Below, piece after piece: positions 54,259-62,484 of a stretch of DNA of 64,000 nt; the first letter of the stretch is position 1; every line of letters begins with the position of its first letter. A program made the translations under genes and the position numbers. Source of the DNA: Propionibacteriaceae bacterium (GTDB lineage Bacteria; Actinomycetota; Actinomycetes; Propionibacteriales; Propionibacteriaceae); NCBI GenBank assembly GCA_031261455.1, contig JAISJP010000016.1, forward strand, positions 117,703-181,702, read 5' to 3'. The notes below the pieces were generated by a model. It had not been told where the DNA came from, searched no databases, and saw nothing but the letters and a program-made list of their open reading frames with translations.

Positions 54259-54327
54259 CTATTATACATTCTTGGGCAGCTCTACTATACGTTTGTGGGC
54301 AGGACTACTAGACAGTTGTCGCGAATT
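54259..54327. repeat. 23-bp direct repeats (locus D) upstream of an ATPase gene
   Basis: Three consecutive units of 23 bp at 54259-54281, 54282-54304 and 54305-54327. Units 1 and 2 share CTAYTATACRTTYKTGGGCAG; unit 3 keeps CTACTAGACAGTTGT. They lie 42 bp upstream of the ATPase start at 54217. Sequence differs from loci A-C but the period is identical. Confidence 0.8.
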
Positions 54328-54372
54328 GCTTTCAAGAACGCCCGCCGAATGGCGCTCCAGACCAACCAGTGA

Positions 54373-54426
54373 GGCCGCCCCGCGGCTGAGCGGTACGTCG
54401 TCGCCTATCCGCTTGGCTGCGATCCA
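54373..54426 (+). pseudogene. Toxin-gene remnant, truncated at a DNA junction
   Basis: In one frame the forward strand reads GRPAAERYVVAYPLGCDP, preceded by a stop. The toxin at 57101 has ARFAAERYIVAYPLGNDP at the same position: 14 of 18 residues agree. Similarity ends after P at 54426, within the last bases of the reverse-strand ATPase gene (stop 54405), and no later part of the toxin is seen. It looks as if the segment to the right was inserted into, or fused with, an old toxin gene. Confidence 0.6.
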
Positions 54427-55619
54427 TCAAGCAACCAATCGACAACGTTGATATGGCGAATGCCGTCGTAATTGGTGGTTCGAATGTTGTCGCTGGTGAT
54501 AAGCCAGCGAGGAAACGCATCGTTGATTCGTTGCAGCGGCTTTAGTTCTCTCGCCAGCGTAGTTTCGTCAAGAGCCGTCAGAGCCACCTGATAGTACTGG
54601 GTGTTTCTGTCCCTGTCAGTCACCATGAAATCGACTTCATTATTGTCAATTTTTCCTATCCACACTTTAGGGAACCTTCGTAATAGCTCCAGATACACGA
54701 TATTCTCTAGGGCGTGGCCGCGGTCTTGGAATGGGTCACGACTGGTTGTCACGCGTCGTAGTCCAACATCGACCAGATAGAACTTCTGTTGCGTTTCCAG
54801 CAACTGCGTGCCGCGAATGTCATACTGGGAGGCTGGATATAGTGTGAAATTATCCTCAAGGAGGGCCAAGTAGGCTGAAACACTGTGATTTGAAATCGAC
54901 TCGCCTCTTGATGTCATCGCGTTGGCGATCTTGTTGGGTGACGTGATATTCCCTACATTGTTGAACACGAACTCCACAACCTGGTGAAGCTTGCGCTGAT
55001 CAATGTTCGGCATCTTGTCAAGCACGTCTTTGATGATTGATGAGTTGAATATTGACTCAAGAACCCGGTCTGAGATCAGCTCGTCCTGCTGTACGGCGAC
55101 TCCAGGAAAACCTCCAAACTCGGCGTATTCTAAGAAGACTTGTTGCGGGTTCTCGTCAACATGCAGTTGCATGTACTCAGCGAAAGACAGCGGGAGTACC
55201 TTGCATTCTATGTATCGCCCAGTCAATAGTGTTGCGATCTCGGATGACAGCATCTTTGAATTTGAACCGGTCACATAGATGTCCACATTGTCCTTGACGT
55301 ACAGCGAATCAACTGCCTTCTCAAAACTGTCTATCATCTGAACTTCGTCGATGAAGACGTAGTTCATTGCGTCTGGTTTCAACCGCGAAACAATGTGGTC
55401 ATAGAGATCCAAGTAGGTGGCAATCTCACGGAATTCAAGCTCCTCAAGATTGATAGAGATGATCTGTTCCGGGGCAACACCACTTTCTACAAGCGCAGTT
55501 TGAAATTGCCTAAGCAGTGTCGATTTTCCGCACCGTCTGGCCCCTGTGATGACCTTGATGAAGTCGGTGTCTTGGGCTCGTCTCAGAAAGTCGATGTTAG
55601 AGGAACGCTTAACTTCCAT
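54405..55619 (-). CDS. AAA_14/DUF4143-like ATP-binding protein, AT-richer
   Basis: 404 residues. Walker A VITGARRCGKSTLLRQFQ near residue 25, Walker B MNYVFIDEVQMIDSFEKAVDSL near 85-105, sensor YVTGSNSKMLSSEIATLLTGRY near 116, and a DUF4143-like C-terminal half with KIDNNEVDFMVTDRDRN (nuclease-like). The base composition is clearly lower in G+C than that of its neighbours, a sign of transfer. It differs from the 52949 gene (GARRCGK, longer regions) and belongs to the more widespread branch seen in Bacteroidetes and Firmicutes. Function unknown. Confidence 0.9.
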   Translation of the reverse strand: MEVKRSSNIDFLRRAQDTDFIKVITGARRCGKSTLLRQFQTALVESGVAPEQIISINLEELEFREIATYLDLYDHIVSRLKPDAMNYVFIDEVQMIDSFEKAVDSLYVKDNVDIYVTGSNSKMLSSEIATLLTGRYIECKVLPLSFAEYMQLHVDENPQQVFLEYAEFGGFPGVAVQQDELISDRVLESIFNSSIIKDVLDKMPNIDQRKLHQVVEFVFNNVGNITSPNKIANAMTSRGESISNHSVSAYLALLEDNFTLYPASQYDIRGTQLLETQQKFYLVDVGLRRVTTSRDPFQDRGHALENIVYLELLRRFPKVWIGKIDNNEVDFMVTDRDRNTQYYQVALTALDETTLARELKPLQRINDAFPRWLITSDNIRTTNYDGIRHINVVDWLLDGSQPSG

Positions 55620-55880
55620 GCGATCAGCCTAACTCAACTTTCCAACATTTGCCGAAAATAGGATGTATTGGAAGGCAAGGGCCTCCTCAGTCGCGATCCT
55701 CACGCTTCCGATCATGCTCACATCATCACAATTGCGGGATACACTGTGCCTCTAACTGGGCGAGGGCGATCTCATGCTTGGCTGACTCATCAAAATGCAC
55801 TGCGCTCTGGCCACCCGGGGGGCAGGCTCGGCCAATCGCGTGATTCACTGCCGTTCAGGAGACTCCCGACAAGGCAGACG
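55620..55880. other. Intergenic stretch with no recognised gene
   Basis: About 260 bp after the AT-rich ATPase gene's start. A weak inverted repeat (TTTCCAA near 55638 with TTGGAAGG near 55668) may be a promoter element. A forward open frame (55668-55931) reads no known family and I do not call it. Confidence 0.5.
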
Positions 55881-55924
55881 AAGAAGGCCGCCCCCACGAC
55901 AAAGCGCGGGAGCGGCCTTCTTGC
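55881..55924. terminator. Strong hairpin, copy 1 of a duplicated terminator
   Basis: AAGAAGGCCGCCCCC and GGGAGCGGCCTTCTT form the stem. The same sequence, including the loop motif ACGAC and CGCG, recurs at 57764-57805 after pntB. It follows the DUF6273 gene (stop 56005). Confidence 0.7.
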
Positions 55925-56004
55925 TTGTTAGGACCTACGCAGTCACCACCGCCAAATCGGCAGGCTGGGCACGTACTGAAGTCCTCAACGAAGATTAGTG
56001 GACG

Positions 56005-56709
56005 CTACGCGCCCAGATTGAGCCACAAAGCCGGGCGAACGCCGCCGAGGTTGAGGACATAGTAGCCCTTGTCGTAGACATAGCCGTCGTCGAACACGCG
56101 GGCAGCGTCGCGCTGGCCGTAGCCGGGCGAACGCAGCCACCACACAGCCGACTTGCCCAGATAGGGGGCGACCCTCTGGTCATCACTGTCGAAATAGACC
56201 TTGGCCTCTTCAAGGCTCAACAAGAAGACGCGATCCTTCGCCCCATCAATCGGCGCCTCAAGAACACGCGCCCGCACATGTGGGGGCAAACTGGTGAAGA
56301 AATCCCCGTTGAGCCACGACCGAATGGTGCTCCTCTGCCAACTATTGTCTGAGTTTGTGTCGAAAGGCATAAGGGCAACGATCTGCGTCGAGATCACGAG
56401 CGCCCTGTCGCTCTCTTCATCCAGATACAGCAGTCGCCAGTCTATGGGTTCGCTCTGGGTGGACAGAGCCTCGATGTCCCGGTCAAGGGACGCGATTTTA
56501 CTCGTAATCTGTGCAATCTGCTGGTCAAATTCACGAACCTTCCCGACAGCAAACCCGCCGAGCCCGCTCTTAAACCGGGTCAACTCCGCGATCTGATTGT
56601 TCAGAGGCACCTTTTCCGCCTGAATTGCCTCAATCCGCAGAGTTGCATCCTTCGCCCTAGTGACGCCCTTGAGTTCCTGAAGTTTACGAAGCGCCGTTGC
56701 CTGGTCCAT
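56005..56709 (-). CDS. DUF6273 domain protein with N-terminal coiled coil
   Basis: 234 residues. The N-terminal ~85 residues are charged and helical (ATALRKLQELKGVTRAKDATL, QIAQITSKIASLDRDIEALS), likely a coiled coil. Then a DUF6273 domain: NSWQRSTIRSWLNGDFF near 132, VFLLSLEEAKVYFDSDDQRVAPYLGKSAVWWLRSPG near 172-205, and GVRPALWLNLGA at the end. DUF6273 is common in gut bacteria; its role is not known. Fits a scaffold or adhesin-like role, but no signal peptide is seen. Confidence 0.8.
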   Translation of the reverse strand: MDQATALRKLQELKGVTRAKDATLRIEAIQAEKVPLNNQIAELTRFKSGLGGFAVGKVREFDQQIAQITSKIASLDRDIEALSTQSEPIDWRLLYLDEESDRALVISTQIVALMPFDTNSDNSWQRSTIRSWLNGDFFTSLPPHVRARVLEAPIDGAKDRVFLLSLEEAKVYFDSDDQRVAPYLGKSAVWWLRSPGYGQRDAARVFDDGYVYDKGYYVLNLGGVRPALWLNLGA

Positions 56710-56838
56710 TGCCAGTCCTGTCCCGAGAACAAGCCTCGCTCTTCATTGAGGTACTGAGGTCACTGCATGGAAGCCGAGTCGGCTACGGTTAAGGGCCCGT
56801 TCCAATTTCCAGCGCAAGTGTAGCACCCACAGTGTCGT

Positions 56839-56907
56839 GCCAGCGCGTGAGCCTTCCGAGAGCAGGAACCGTCCCGGCTCTGGACCCGCGAGAACACCGC
56901 ACTGCAT
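56839..56907 (-). pseudogene. Short remnant of a DUF4143 ATPase
   Basis: The reverse strand reads MQCGVLAGPEPGRFLLSEGSRA, which parallels MRHSVDADPQPGRFLLTGSANP of the 52949 ATPase. Beyond this stretch no frame agrees. The surrounding 390-bp gap between DUF6273 and the toxin gene holds nothing else identifiable. Confidence 0.5.
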
Positions 56908-57100
56908 TCCGGTTATCCACAGGCAATGCCTTATGCGGCTTGTTTTGTCAGTGTCTGCTCATTGTTAAGGCAGAAGGAGTTCTTACGTGCGTCCAAGTGA
57001 CGCTGGAACAACAACCCGAACACGGAGCAACTGATGACAGAACTAGTACCCCACGACGATATCCCAGACGGCCAAAACTAGCCGTTCTGCCGAAGTAATT

Positions 57101-57370
57101 ATGGTATACACTAATTCATGTGATGTCGCCGAGTCGGCTCTCAAGCATGGCGTGAGCGAGGATGACGCACGCTTCGCAGCTGAGCGATACATCGTTGCCT
57201 ATCCGCTTGGCAATGATCCACCGCGAGAGTTGCGGCTCGGATTCGACACCCGCGCTCGTTTGCTTGAGACTGTCATCTTGACTGTCAGGAGCGGCGCGCG
57301 GACCGTCATCCATGCGATGCCGGCCAGACGACAGTACATCGAGCTACTACCCAGAGGGGAGACACCATGA
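57101..57370 (+). CDS. Toxin of a toxin-antitoxin pair (actinobacterial type)
   Basis: 89 residues: SALKHGVSEDDARFAAERYIVAYPLGNDPPRELRLGFDTRARLLETVILTVRSGARTVIHAMPARRQYIELLP. The KHGV, a central L-G-x-D strand, and VIHAMPARRQY near the end are typical of small proteins encoded before ribbon-helix-helix antitoxins in actinobacteria; they resemble the BrnT/RelE-like fold, which I cannot confirm. Its stop overlaps the next gene by 4 bp. A truncated relative lies at 54373. Confidence 0.7.
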   Translation: MVYTNSCDVAESALKHGVSEDDARFAAERYIVAYPLGNDPPRELRLGFDTRARLLETVILTVRSGARTVIHAMPARRQYIELLPRGETP

Positions 57371-57624
57371 CAGACACGAAGTACACCCCAGAGGAACTTG
57401 CCGAGATCCAGAAGTATGCTGACGAAGCTGAACAGGGTTATGAAGTGGAAGACCTCGTGAGACGGGGCAGGCCTCGCCTTGGTCCGGCTGCGTGCAGTGT
57501 TGTTCTTCCTGTCCGGATCACGCCAGCCTTAGCGGCTGCCCTTGACGCTCGTAGCGCCGAGCGTCACCAAACTCGCTCACAGACTGCTCGCGAGTTGCTG
57601 GAGCGTGAACTCGTCGCCTCATGA
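57367..57624 (+). CDS. Ribbon-helix-helix antitoxin
   Basis: 85 residues. KYTPEELAEIQKYADEAEQGYEVEDLVRRGRPRLG in the N-terminal half, then SVVLPVRITPALAAALDARSAERHQTRSQTARELLERELVAS, an RHH domain (strand VVLPVRI, helix, TRSQTARELLEREL). The longer N-terminus would contact the toxin. ATGA overlap gives translational coupling. Expected to bind the toxin and repress the pair. Confidence 0.8.
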   Translation: MTDTKYTPEELAEIQKYADEAEQGYEVEDLVRRGRPRLGPAACSVVLPVRITPALAAALDARSAERHQTRSQTARELLERELVAS

Positions 57625-57664
57625 AGGACGGTGGTGTGGCTGCCCGCCCGCTGCTCTCTGCAAA

Positions 57665-57733
57665 ATGCGTATCAAATGCAACAGAAAACCTGCAACCGAC
57701 GCAATGAAATACCTGCAAATGGCGCAATCGAAC
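57665..57733. repeat. 23-bp direct repeats (locus E)
   Basis: Units at 57688-57710 and 57711-57733 share ACCTGCAA and GCAATSRAA. A weak third unit at 57665-57687 keeps GCAA at the same phase. Adjacent to the antitoxin stop, before the hairpin at 57764; no ATPase gene is next to it. Confidence 0.5.
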
Positions 57734-57763
57734 GCCCGCTAATGGGTTGTGGTGTTAAACGAG

Positions 57764-57805
57764 GAAGGCCGCTCCCACGACTCAACGCGGGAGCGGCCTT
57801 CTTCT
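57764..57805. terminator. Hairpin after pntB, copy 2 of the duplicated terminator
   Basis: GAAGGCCGCTCCC (57764-57776) and GGGAGCGGCCTTC (57789-57801) form a 13-bp stem; the arms match those at 55881-55924. It follows the pntB stop (57823) on the reverse strand. Confidence 0.8.
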
Positions 57806-57822
57806 GGTTGGCTAGTTGATGC

Positions 57823-59271
57823 CTACGCGGTGGGCAGACCGGCGACGATCGCTTGGACCGTGGCTTTGGCGTCGCCGAAGCACATCAGGGTGTTGTCTTT
57901 GAAGAACAGCGGGTTCTGGACACCGGCGTAACCGGCGCCACGACCACGCTTGAAGACGATCACGTTGGCGGCTTCCCAGACGTGCAACACGGGCATGCCG
58001 GAGATGGGGCTGCCAGGCTCCATCGCTGCGGGGTTGACCGTGTCGTTGGCGCCGATGACGAGCACCACGTCGGTGGTCTTGAAGTCGTCGTTGATCTCGT
58101 CCATCTCTAGCACGATGTCGTAGGGGACGCGCGCCTCGGCGAGGAGCACGTTCATGTGACCGGGGAGACGTCCAGCGACCGGGTGGATCGCGAAACGCAC
58201 CTCGACGCCGTGGTCTTGCAGACGCTTGGTCATGTCGGCCACCGGGTACTGGGCCTGCGCCACCGCCATGCCGTAGCCGGGGGTGATGATCACAGACTTG
58301 GCGTCCCACAGCATTTGGGCGACGCCCTCGGCCGAAACCTCGTGCATCTCGCCCTCTTCTTCGCCACCGGCTGCAACCGCACCCGACTCGGAGCCGAAGC
58401 CGCCGAGGATGACGGAGACAAACGAGCGGTTCATCGCGCGACACATAATCATGGACAGGATGGCACCAGACGAGCCGACCAGCGCACCGGTGATGATGAG
58501 CACGTTGTTGCCCAGCATGAAGCCTGCGAACGCCGCAGCCCAACCAGAGTAGGAGTTCAGCATGGACACGACGACAGGCATGTCTGCGCCGCCGATCGCG
58601 GCCACCAGATGGAAGCCGAGGAACAGCGCCAGTGCCGTCATGGCACCCAACGGAAGCAAGGCGATCTTCTCGGCACCGAATGCCGGAAGCCCATCAACGG
58701 TGAATTCATGGAACGAGGCCGTCTTGACGAACCAGTATCCCAGTCCAATCGAGATGATGACGATTGCCAAGTTGAGCAGGTTGCGGCCGGGCAAGGTCAG
58801 TGGCTTGCCGCTCATCTTCTCGCTCAGCTTGGCCCATGCCACGATGGAACCCGTGAACGTCAGCGCGCCGATAAAGATGCCGAGGAAAACCTCGACCAGA
58901 TGGGCGCCGTCAGCGCCCGTCTCCCAATGCTCCAGGTAGGAGTTGAAGCCCACCAGCGTTGCGGCCAAGCCGACGAACGAGTGCAGTTGGGCCACCAACT
59001 CGGGCATGCCAGTCATCGGCACCTTGAGTGCCTTGATGATGCCAACACCTGCGCCGAGCGCGATAGCGCCGACCATCAGAATGATGGTCACCAGGCTCGG
59101 CTCGCCATCCACAATCTCGACGATGACGGCGAATAGCGCGAACGCCATGCCGAGCACACCGAGTGCGTTGCCGCGCTTTGCCGTCTCGTGCTTGCTCAAG
59201 CCCTGCAGGGCCAGAATGAACAACACACCAGAGACGATGTAAGTTGCTTGAACTAGTTGTGCAATACCCAT
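57823..59271 (-). CDS. pntB: NAD(P) transhydrogenase subunit beta
   Basis: 482 residues with about nine membrane segments up to ~residue 275, then a cytoplasmic NADP(H) domain: [61 protein letters not shown] ([10 protein letters not shown] and [17 protein letters not shown] are the family signatures), [16 protein letters not shown], and [12 protein letters not shown]. Uses the proton gradient to move hydride from NADH to NADP+. Follows pntA by 7 bp. Confidence 0.96.
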   Translation of the reverse strand: MGIAQLVQATYIVSGVLFILALQGLSKHETAKRGNALGVLGMAFALFAVIVEIVDGEPSLVTIILMVGAIALGAGVGIIKALKVPMTGMPELVAQLHSFVGLAATLVGFNSYLEHWETGADGAHLVEVFLGIFIGALTFTGSIVAWAKLSEKMSGKPLTLPGRNLLNLAIVIISIGLGYWFVKTASFHEFTVDGLPAFGAEKIALLPLGAMTALALFLGFHLVAAIGGADMPVVVSMLNSYSGWAAAFAGFMLGNNVLIITGALVGSSGAILSMIMCRAMNRSFVSVILGGFGSESGAVAAGGEEEGEMHEVSAEGVAQMLWDAKSVIITPGYGMAVAQAQYPVADMTKRLQDHGVEVRFAIHPVAGRLPGHMNVLLAEARVPYDIVLEMDEINDDFKTTDVVLVIGANDTVNPAAMEPGSPISGMPVLHVWEAANVIVFKRGRGAGYAGVQNPLFFKDNTLMCFGDAKATVQAIVAGLPTA

Positions 59272-59278
59272 GTCAGTC

Positions 59279-60820
59279 CTAGGCCTTCCGGAACATCGTC
59301 AACATACGGTTGGTCACCGTGAAACCACCAAAGATGTTCACCGACGCCACCAGCACCGCGATGGTAGCAAGGATGCGAATCGGCCAAGAGTCATCGGCCA
59401 ACTGCAGCAGCGCGCCGACGACGATGACGCCCGAGATGGCGTTGGTGACGCTCATCAGCGGGGTGTGCAGTGCGTGGTTTACGTTGGACACCACGTAGTA
59501 GCCCACCACGACCGAGAGCACCAGCGTGCTCATCTGCGTGAGGAACCCAAGCGGAGCCAAACTCAACACCCCGATAGCCGCGATGGAAACGACCGCGATC
59601 AGGGCGGTTTGTGCCGTCCAGCTCAGCGGCTTCTTCTCCTCAACCGGCGTGATCACGGGGGCTGCCGCAGCGGGGGCCGGAGCTGCCGACACCTGCACCG
59701 GCGGCGGCGGATACGTGATCTCGCCAGAGCGGGTGATGGTGGACGTGCGGATGATCTCGTCTTCAAAGTCGAGTTCGATCTCGCCGTTCGGCTCGGGTGT
59801 GAGCAGTTTGAGCAGGTTCACTAGGTTGGTGCCGTACAACTGGCTGGCCTGACCGGGCAAGCGGGACGCCAAGTCGGTGTAGCCGATGATCGTTACCCCG
59901 TTGTCGGTGGTGTAACTGACGCCGGGCTTAGTCAGTTCGCAGTTGCCGCCACCGGCAGCAGCCAGGTCGACGATCACAGAGCCGGGCGTCATGGTGGACA
60001 CCATCTCTGCGGTGATCAGCTTGGGTGACGGACGGCCGGGGATCGCGGCGGTGGTGATAATGATGTCATTCGCAACCGCCTGCTCTGCGTACATCACGGC
60101 GGCGCGAGCGTTGAAGTCATCGGTGGTCTCTTTGGCGTAGCCGTCGGAGGAGACGCCCTGGTCGGCTTCGCTGGCGGCGACGAACACGATCTTCGCGCCC
60201 ATCGACTCCACCTGCTCTGCCGTCTCGGGCCGCACGTCCGTGGCCTTCACCACTGCACCGAGGCTGTTCGCTGCGCCAATGGCGGCCAGACCGGCAACGC
60301 CAGTGCCGACGACAAACACGTTTGCCGGAAGCACCTTGCCAGCCGCAGTCACCTGGCCGCCGAGGAAGCGTCCAAACACGTGTACGGCCTCAACAACCGC
60401 GCGGTAACCGGAGATGTTCGCCATGGAGGACAGCGCGTCCATCGACTGGGCGCGGCTGATGCGCGGCACCATATCCATGGACAGGGCTGTGACGCCCGCC
60501 TTGGACAGCTTGCCGATCAGCGCCTCATTCTGGCGGGGGGCCAAGAAGCCGATGATGGTGGCCCCGGGCTTCAGCCACGAGATTTCGTCGTCGGTAGGTT
60601 CATTGACCATCAGGATAAGGTCGGTGCCCCACACCTCTTGCGTTGTTCCAATAGTTCCGCCAGCGGCGACATAAGCGTCGTCTGGCAGGTCGGATTTCGC
60701 CCCGGCACCCGTCTCAACCACGACTTCATAGCCGAGCTTGATCAGTTGCACGAGTGTTTTTGGTGTGGCGGCAACCCGATTCTCACCCTTGAGGGTCTCT
60801 TTGGGAATGCCAATTCTCAT
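59279..60820 (-). CDS. pntA: NAD(P) transhydrogenase subunit alpha
   Basis: 513 residues from the ATG at 60820 ([20 protein letters not shown]); in-frame ATG 60838 and earlier starts are less likely. NAD domain: [32 protein letters not shown] near 170-200 and the RQNE-like [15 protein letters not shown] near 95. The C-terminal ~110 residues hold membrane segments ([56 protein letters not shown]), so this is the full-length E. coli-like alpha subunit, not the split alpha1/alpha2 type. Confidence 0.96.
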   Translation of the reverse strand: MRIGIPKETLKGENRVAATPKTLVQLIKLGYEVVVETGAGAKSDLPDDAYVAAGGTIGTTQEVWGTDLILMVNEPTDDEISWLKPGATIIGFLAPRQNEALIGKLSKAGVTALSMDMVPRISRAQSMDALSSMANISGYRAVVEAVHVFGRFLGGQVTAAGKVLPANVFVVGTGVAGLAAIGAANSLGAVVKATDVRPETAEQVESMGAKIVFVAASEADQGVSSDGYAKETTDDFNARAAVMYAEQAVANDIIITTAAIPGRPSPKLITAEMVSTMTPGSVIVDLAAAGGGNCELTKPGVSYTTDNGVTIIGYTDLASRLPGQASQLYGTNLVNLLKLLTPEPNGEIELDFEDEIIRTSTITRSGEITYPPPPVQVSAAPAPAAAAPVITPVEEKKPLSWTAQTALIAVVSIAAIGVLSLAPLGFLTQMSTLVLSVVVGYYVVSNVNHALHTPLMSVTNAISGVIVVGALLQLADDSWPIRILATIAVLVASVNIFGGFTVTNRMLTMFRKA

Positions 60821-60979
60821 ATTTCGTGATTCTTCCATACTCTGCGCGGTGTTTGCGGCCCAGTGCCCGCAAGCAACAATCGCGGCCACTTCATCATAGC
60901 CGGATGAGTCATCATAGCCGGACGAACGTGCAGGGATTGGCTACCTGCCCACGCAATTGACCCGGCCGACACGCAGAGC

Positions 60980-61016
60980 GACCTCGTGAAGCGCGCTTTC
61001 TGCGCCTCACGAGGTC
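60980..61016. terminator. Hairpin between pntA and the dehydrogenase
   Basis: GACCTCGTGA and TCACGAGGTC form a 10-bp stem continued by GCGC/GCGC around a short loop. It lies after the reverse-strand dehydrogenase gene (stop 61043) and would end that transcript. Confidence 0.75.
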
Positions 61017-61042
61017 GTCACATGTTTGAGTAGTCGAAACTG

Positions 61043-61786
61043 TTAGACGGCAGACCAGCCGCCGTCGCACGGCAGGATGACGCCGTTGACGTTGCTGGCA
61101 GCGGCATCGTCGGCGAGGAACAGGATGGCGGCAGCCAACTCTTCCGGAGCGGCGGGAGCGGTTGCGCCTGCCTGCAGCAGCGGCCCGAGCACCTGCGGAG
61201 CGTAGGCGGAACGGAAAGCGCCGTCAACGTTGGTCTGCACTGCGCCGGGGACCACCGCGTTGCAGCGGATGCCCTTGCCGCGGTACAGCGCCGCGACATG
61301 CTGGGTGAGCGCGTTGATGCCGCGCTTCGACACGGCATAAGCCACGCCGGAGCAGGGACGCAGGGACGCCTCGGACGACACGTTGACGATGGTGCCCTTG
61401 CCGGCCTCGATCATGCCGGGGAGCACTGCGCGGATCAGCTTGAACGGTGCGGTCAGGTTGACACCCAAGATCAGATCCCAAGTCTTGTCATCCACCTCGG
61501 CGGCGGGCAGGAAGCCATCCATGATGCCAGCGTTGTTGACCAGCACGTCAACCGTGCCACCGGCCGCGGCAAGGATCTTGTCGGGAGCGTCGGCGGCAGT
61601 GATGTCGATGGCAACGGGCACGTACGCGGGGCCGATCTCGGCGGCAGCGGCATCAAGGCGCTCGGCGGACAGATCGACCGCAACAACCTTTGCGCCCTCG
61701 GCGATAGCCTGCTTGGCGGCGGCTAGACCGATGCCCGAGCCTGCCCCTGTGATGATGATGGTCTTGTTCTCAAACCTAGAAGTCAT
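61043..61786 (-). CDS. Short-chain dehydrogenase/reductase (classical SDR)
   Basis: 247 residues. NAD(P) motif IIITGAGSGIGLAAAKQA (TGxxxGIG) near residue 12, VDVLVNNAG near 81, catalytic Ser in IVNVSSEASLRPCSG, and YAVSK (Tyr/Lys) near 148. Asp in VVAVDLSAERL at the end of strand 2 favours NAD over NADP. Substrate unknown. The start ATG is preceded by GGAACTCC. Confidence 0.9.
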   Translation of the reverse strand: MTSRFENKTIIITGAGSGIGLAAAKQAIAEGAKVVAVDLSAERLDAAAAEIGPAYVPVAIDITAADAPDKILAAAGGTVDVLVNNAGIMDGFLPAAEVDDKTWDLILGVNLTAPFKLIRAVLPGMIEAGKGTIVNVSSEASLRPCSGVAYAVSKRGINALTQHVAALYRGKGIRCNAVVPGAVQTNVDGAFRSAYAPQVLGPLLQAGATAPAAPEELAAAILFLADDAAASNVNGVILPCDGGWSAV

Positions 61787-61950
61787 GTAGTGGAGTTCCT
61801 CTCGAAAAACTGGCGTGACATGAACAATGTCACCACTTAAAGCCTAACCGACGCGTCCCTGAGGACCCCCAATTTCGCGGAGGTCGTACGCAAACCGTGA
61901 CCCAGTTCGTGTGATTGACACCCAGCATCGGCGCGCGAAGAGCCGACGAG

Positions 61951-62472
61951 TTACGGGTTCTTCTTGGCGATTGACGGCAGGCAGACCGTGCCAGTGTCCA
62001 CGGAGATGGTGGTGGGCACACCCTCGGGCAGCGCCTCCCACAGGTTGTTGATGATGACGTCGACGGAGTGGCTCTCGCGGTCATCGGCCCGCAGCACAGC
62101 CTCGGGGAAGAATGACGCCACCAGCAGCACCTCTGGGGACTCCTTAGTGGAGCCGACGACCGTAACCCACGACACCGGTTGCGCGTTGTCAATGTAACCG
62201 ATGACGAACCCTTGCGCAGCCAACGCGTCAGCCACAACCTTGGCCTGACCACTCTTCGTCCCCCCATTAAGGACGTTGACTGTCACCTGGCTGGTCGACA
62301 GTTCAGACGACACGGTCTGGACTATGCACGGTGGCGGCGGAGGCGGCGCGTCCGGTGGGCGAAACAGGGCCTGATAGCCCCAGAACGTCGCACCCGCGAA
62401 GATAGCAATCAGCAGGCCAAGGACCCAAGGAGCGATGCGGTGACGTTGCGCCTCAGTGATCTCCAGTTTCAC
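61951..62472 (-). CDS. LytR C-terminal domain membrane protein
   Basis: 173 residues. One N-terminal membrane segment (WVLGLLIAIFAGATFWGYQALF), a Pro-rich spacer, then a LytR_C domain: VTVNVLNGGTKSGQAKVVADALAAQGFVIGYIDNAQ (N-V-x-N-G and AQGF signatures) near 65-100 and SVDVIINNLWEALPEGVPTT. Such proteins act in envelope assembly alongside LytR-CpsA-Psr enzymes. Outside of the membrane. 12 bp upstream is the stop of the beta-propeller gene, suggesting cotranscription. Confidence 0.82.
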   Translation of the reverse strand: MKLEITEAQRHRIAPWVLGLLIAIFAGATFWGYQALFRPPDAPPPPPPCIVQTVSSELSTSQVTVNVLNGGTKSGQAKVVADALAAQGFVIGYIDNAQPVSWVTVVGSTKESPEVLLVASFFPEAVLRADDRESHSVDVIINNLWEALPEGVPTTISVDTGTVCLPSIAKKNP

Positions 62473-62484
62473 GCCTGTCCTCCT

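Noticed and set aside
55668..55931. Forward frame of 87 codons between ATPase and DUF6273 genes
   Set aside because: No family match, overlaps a terminator hairpin and lacks a ribosome site.
56832..57098. Forward frame of 88 codons before the toxin
   Set aside because: Covers an antisense ATPase remnant; residue use is not protein-like and no family matches.
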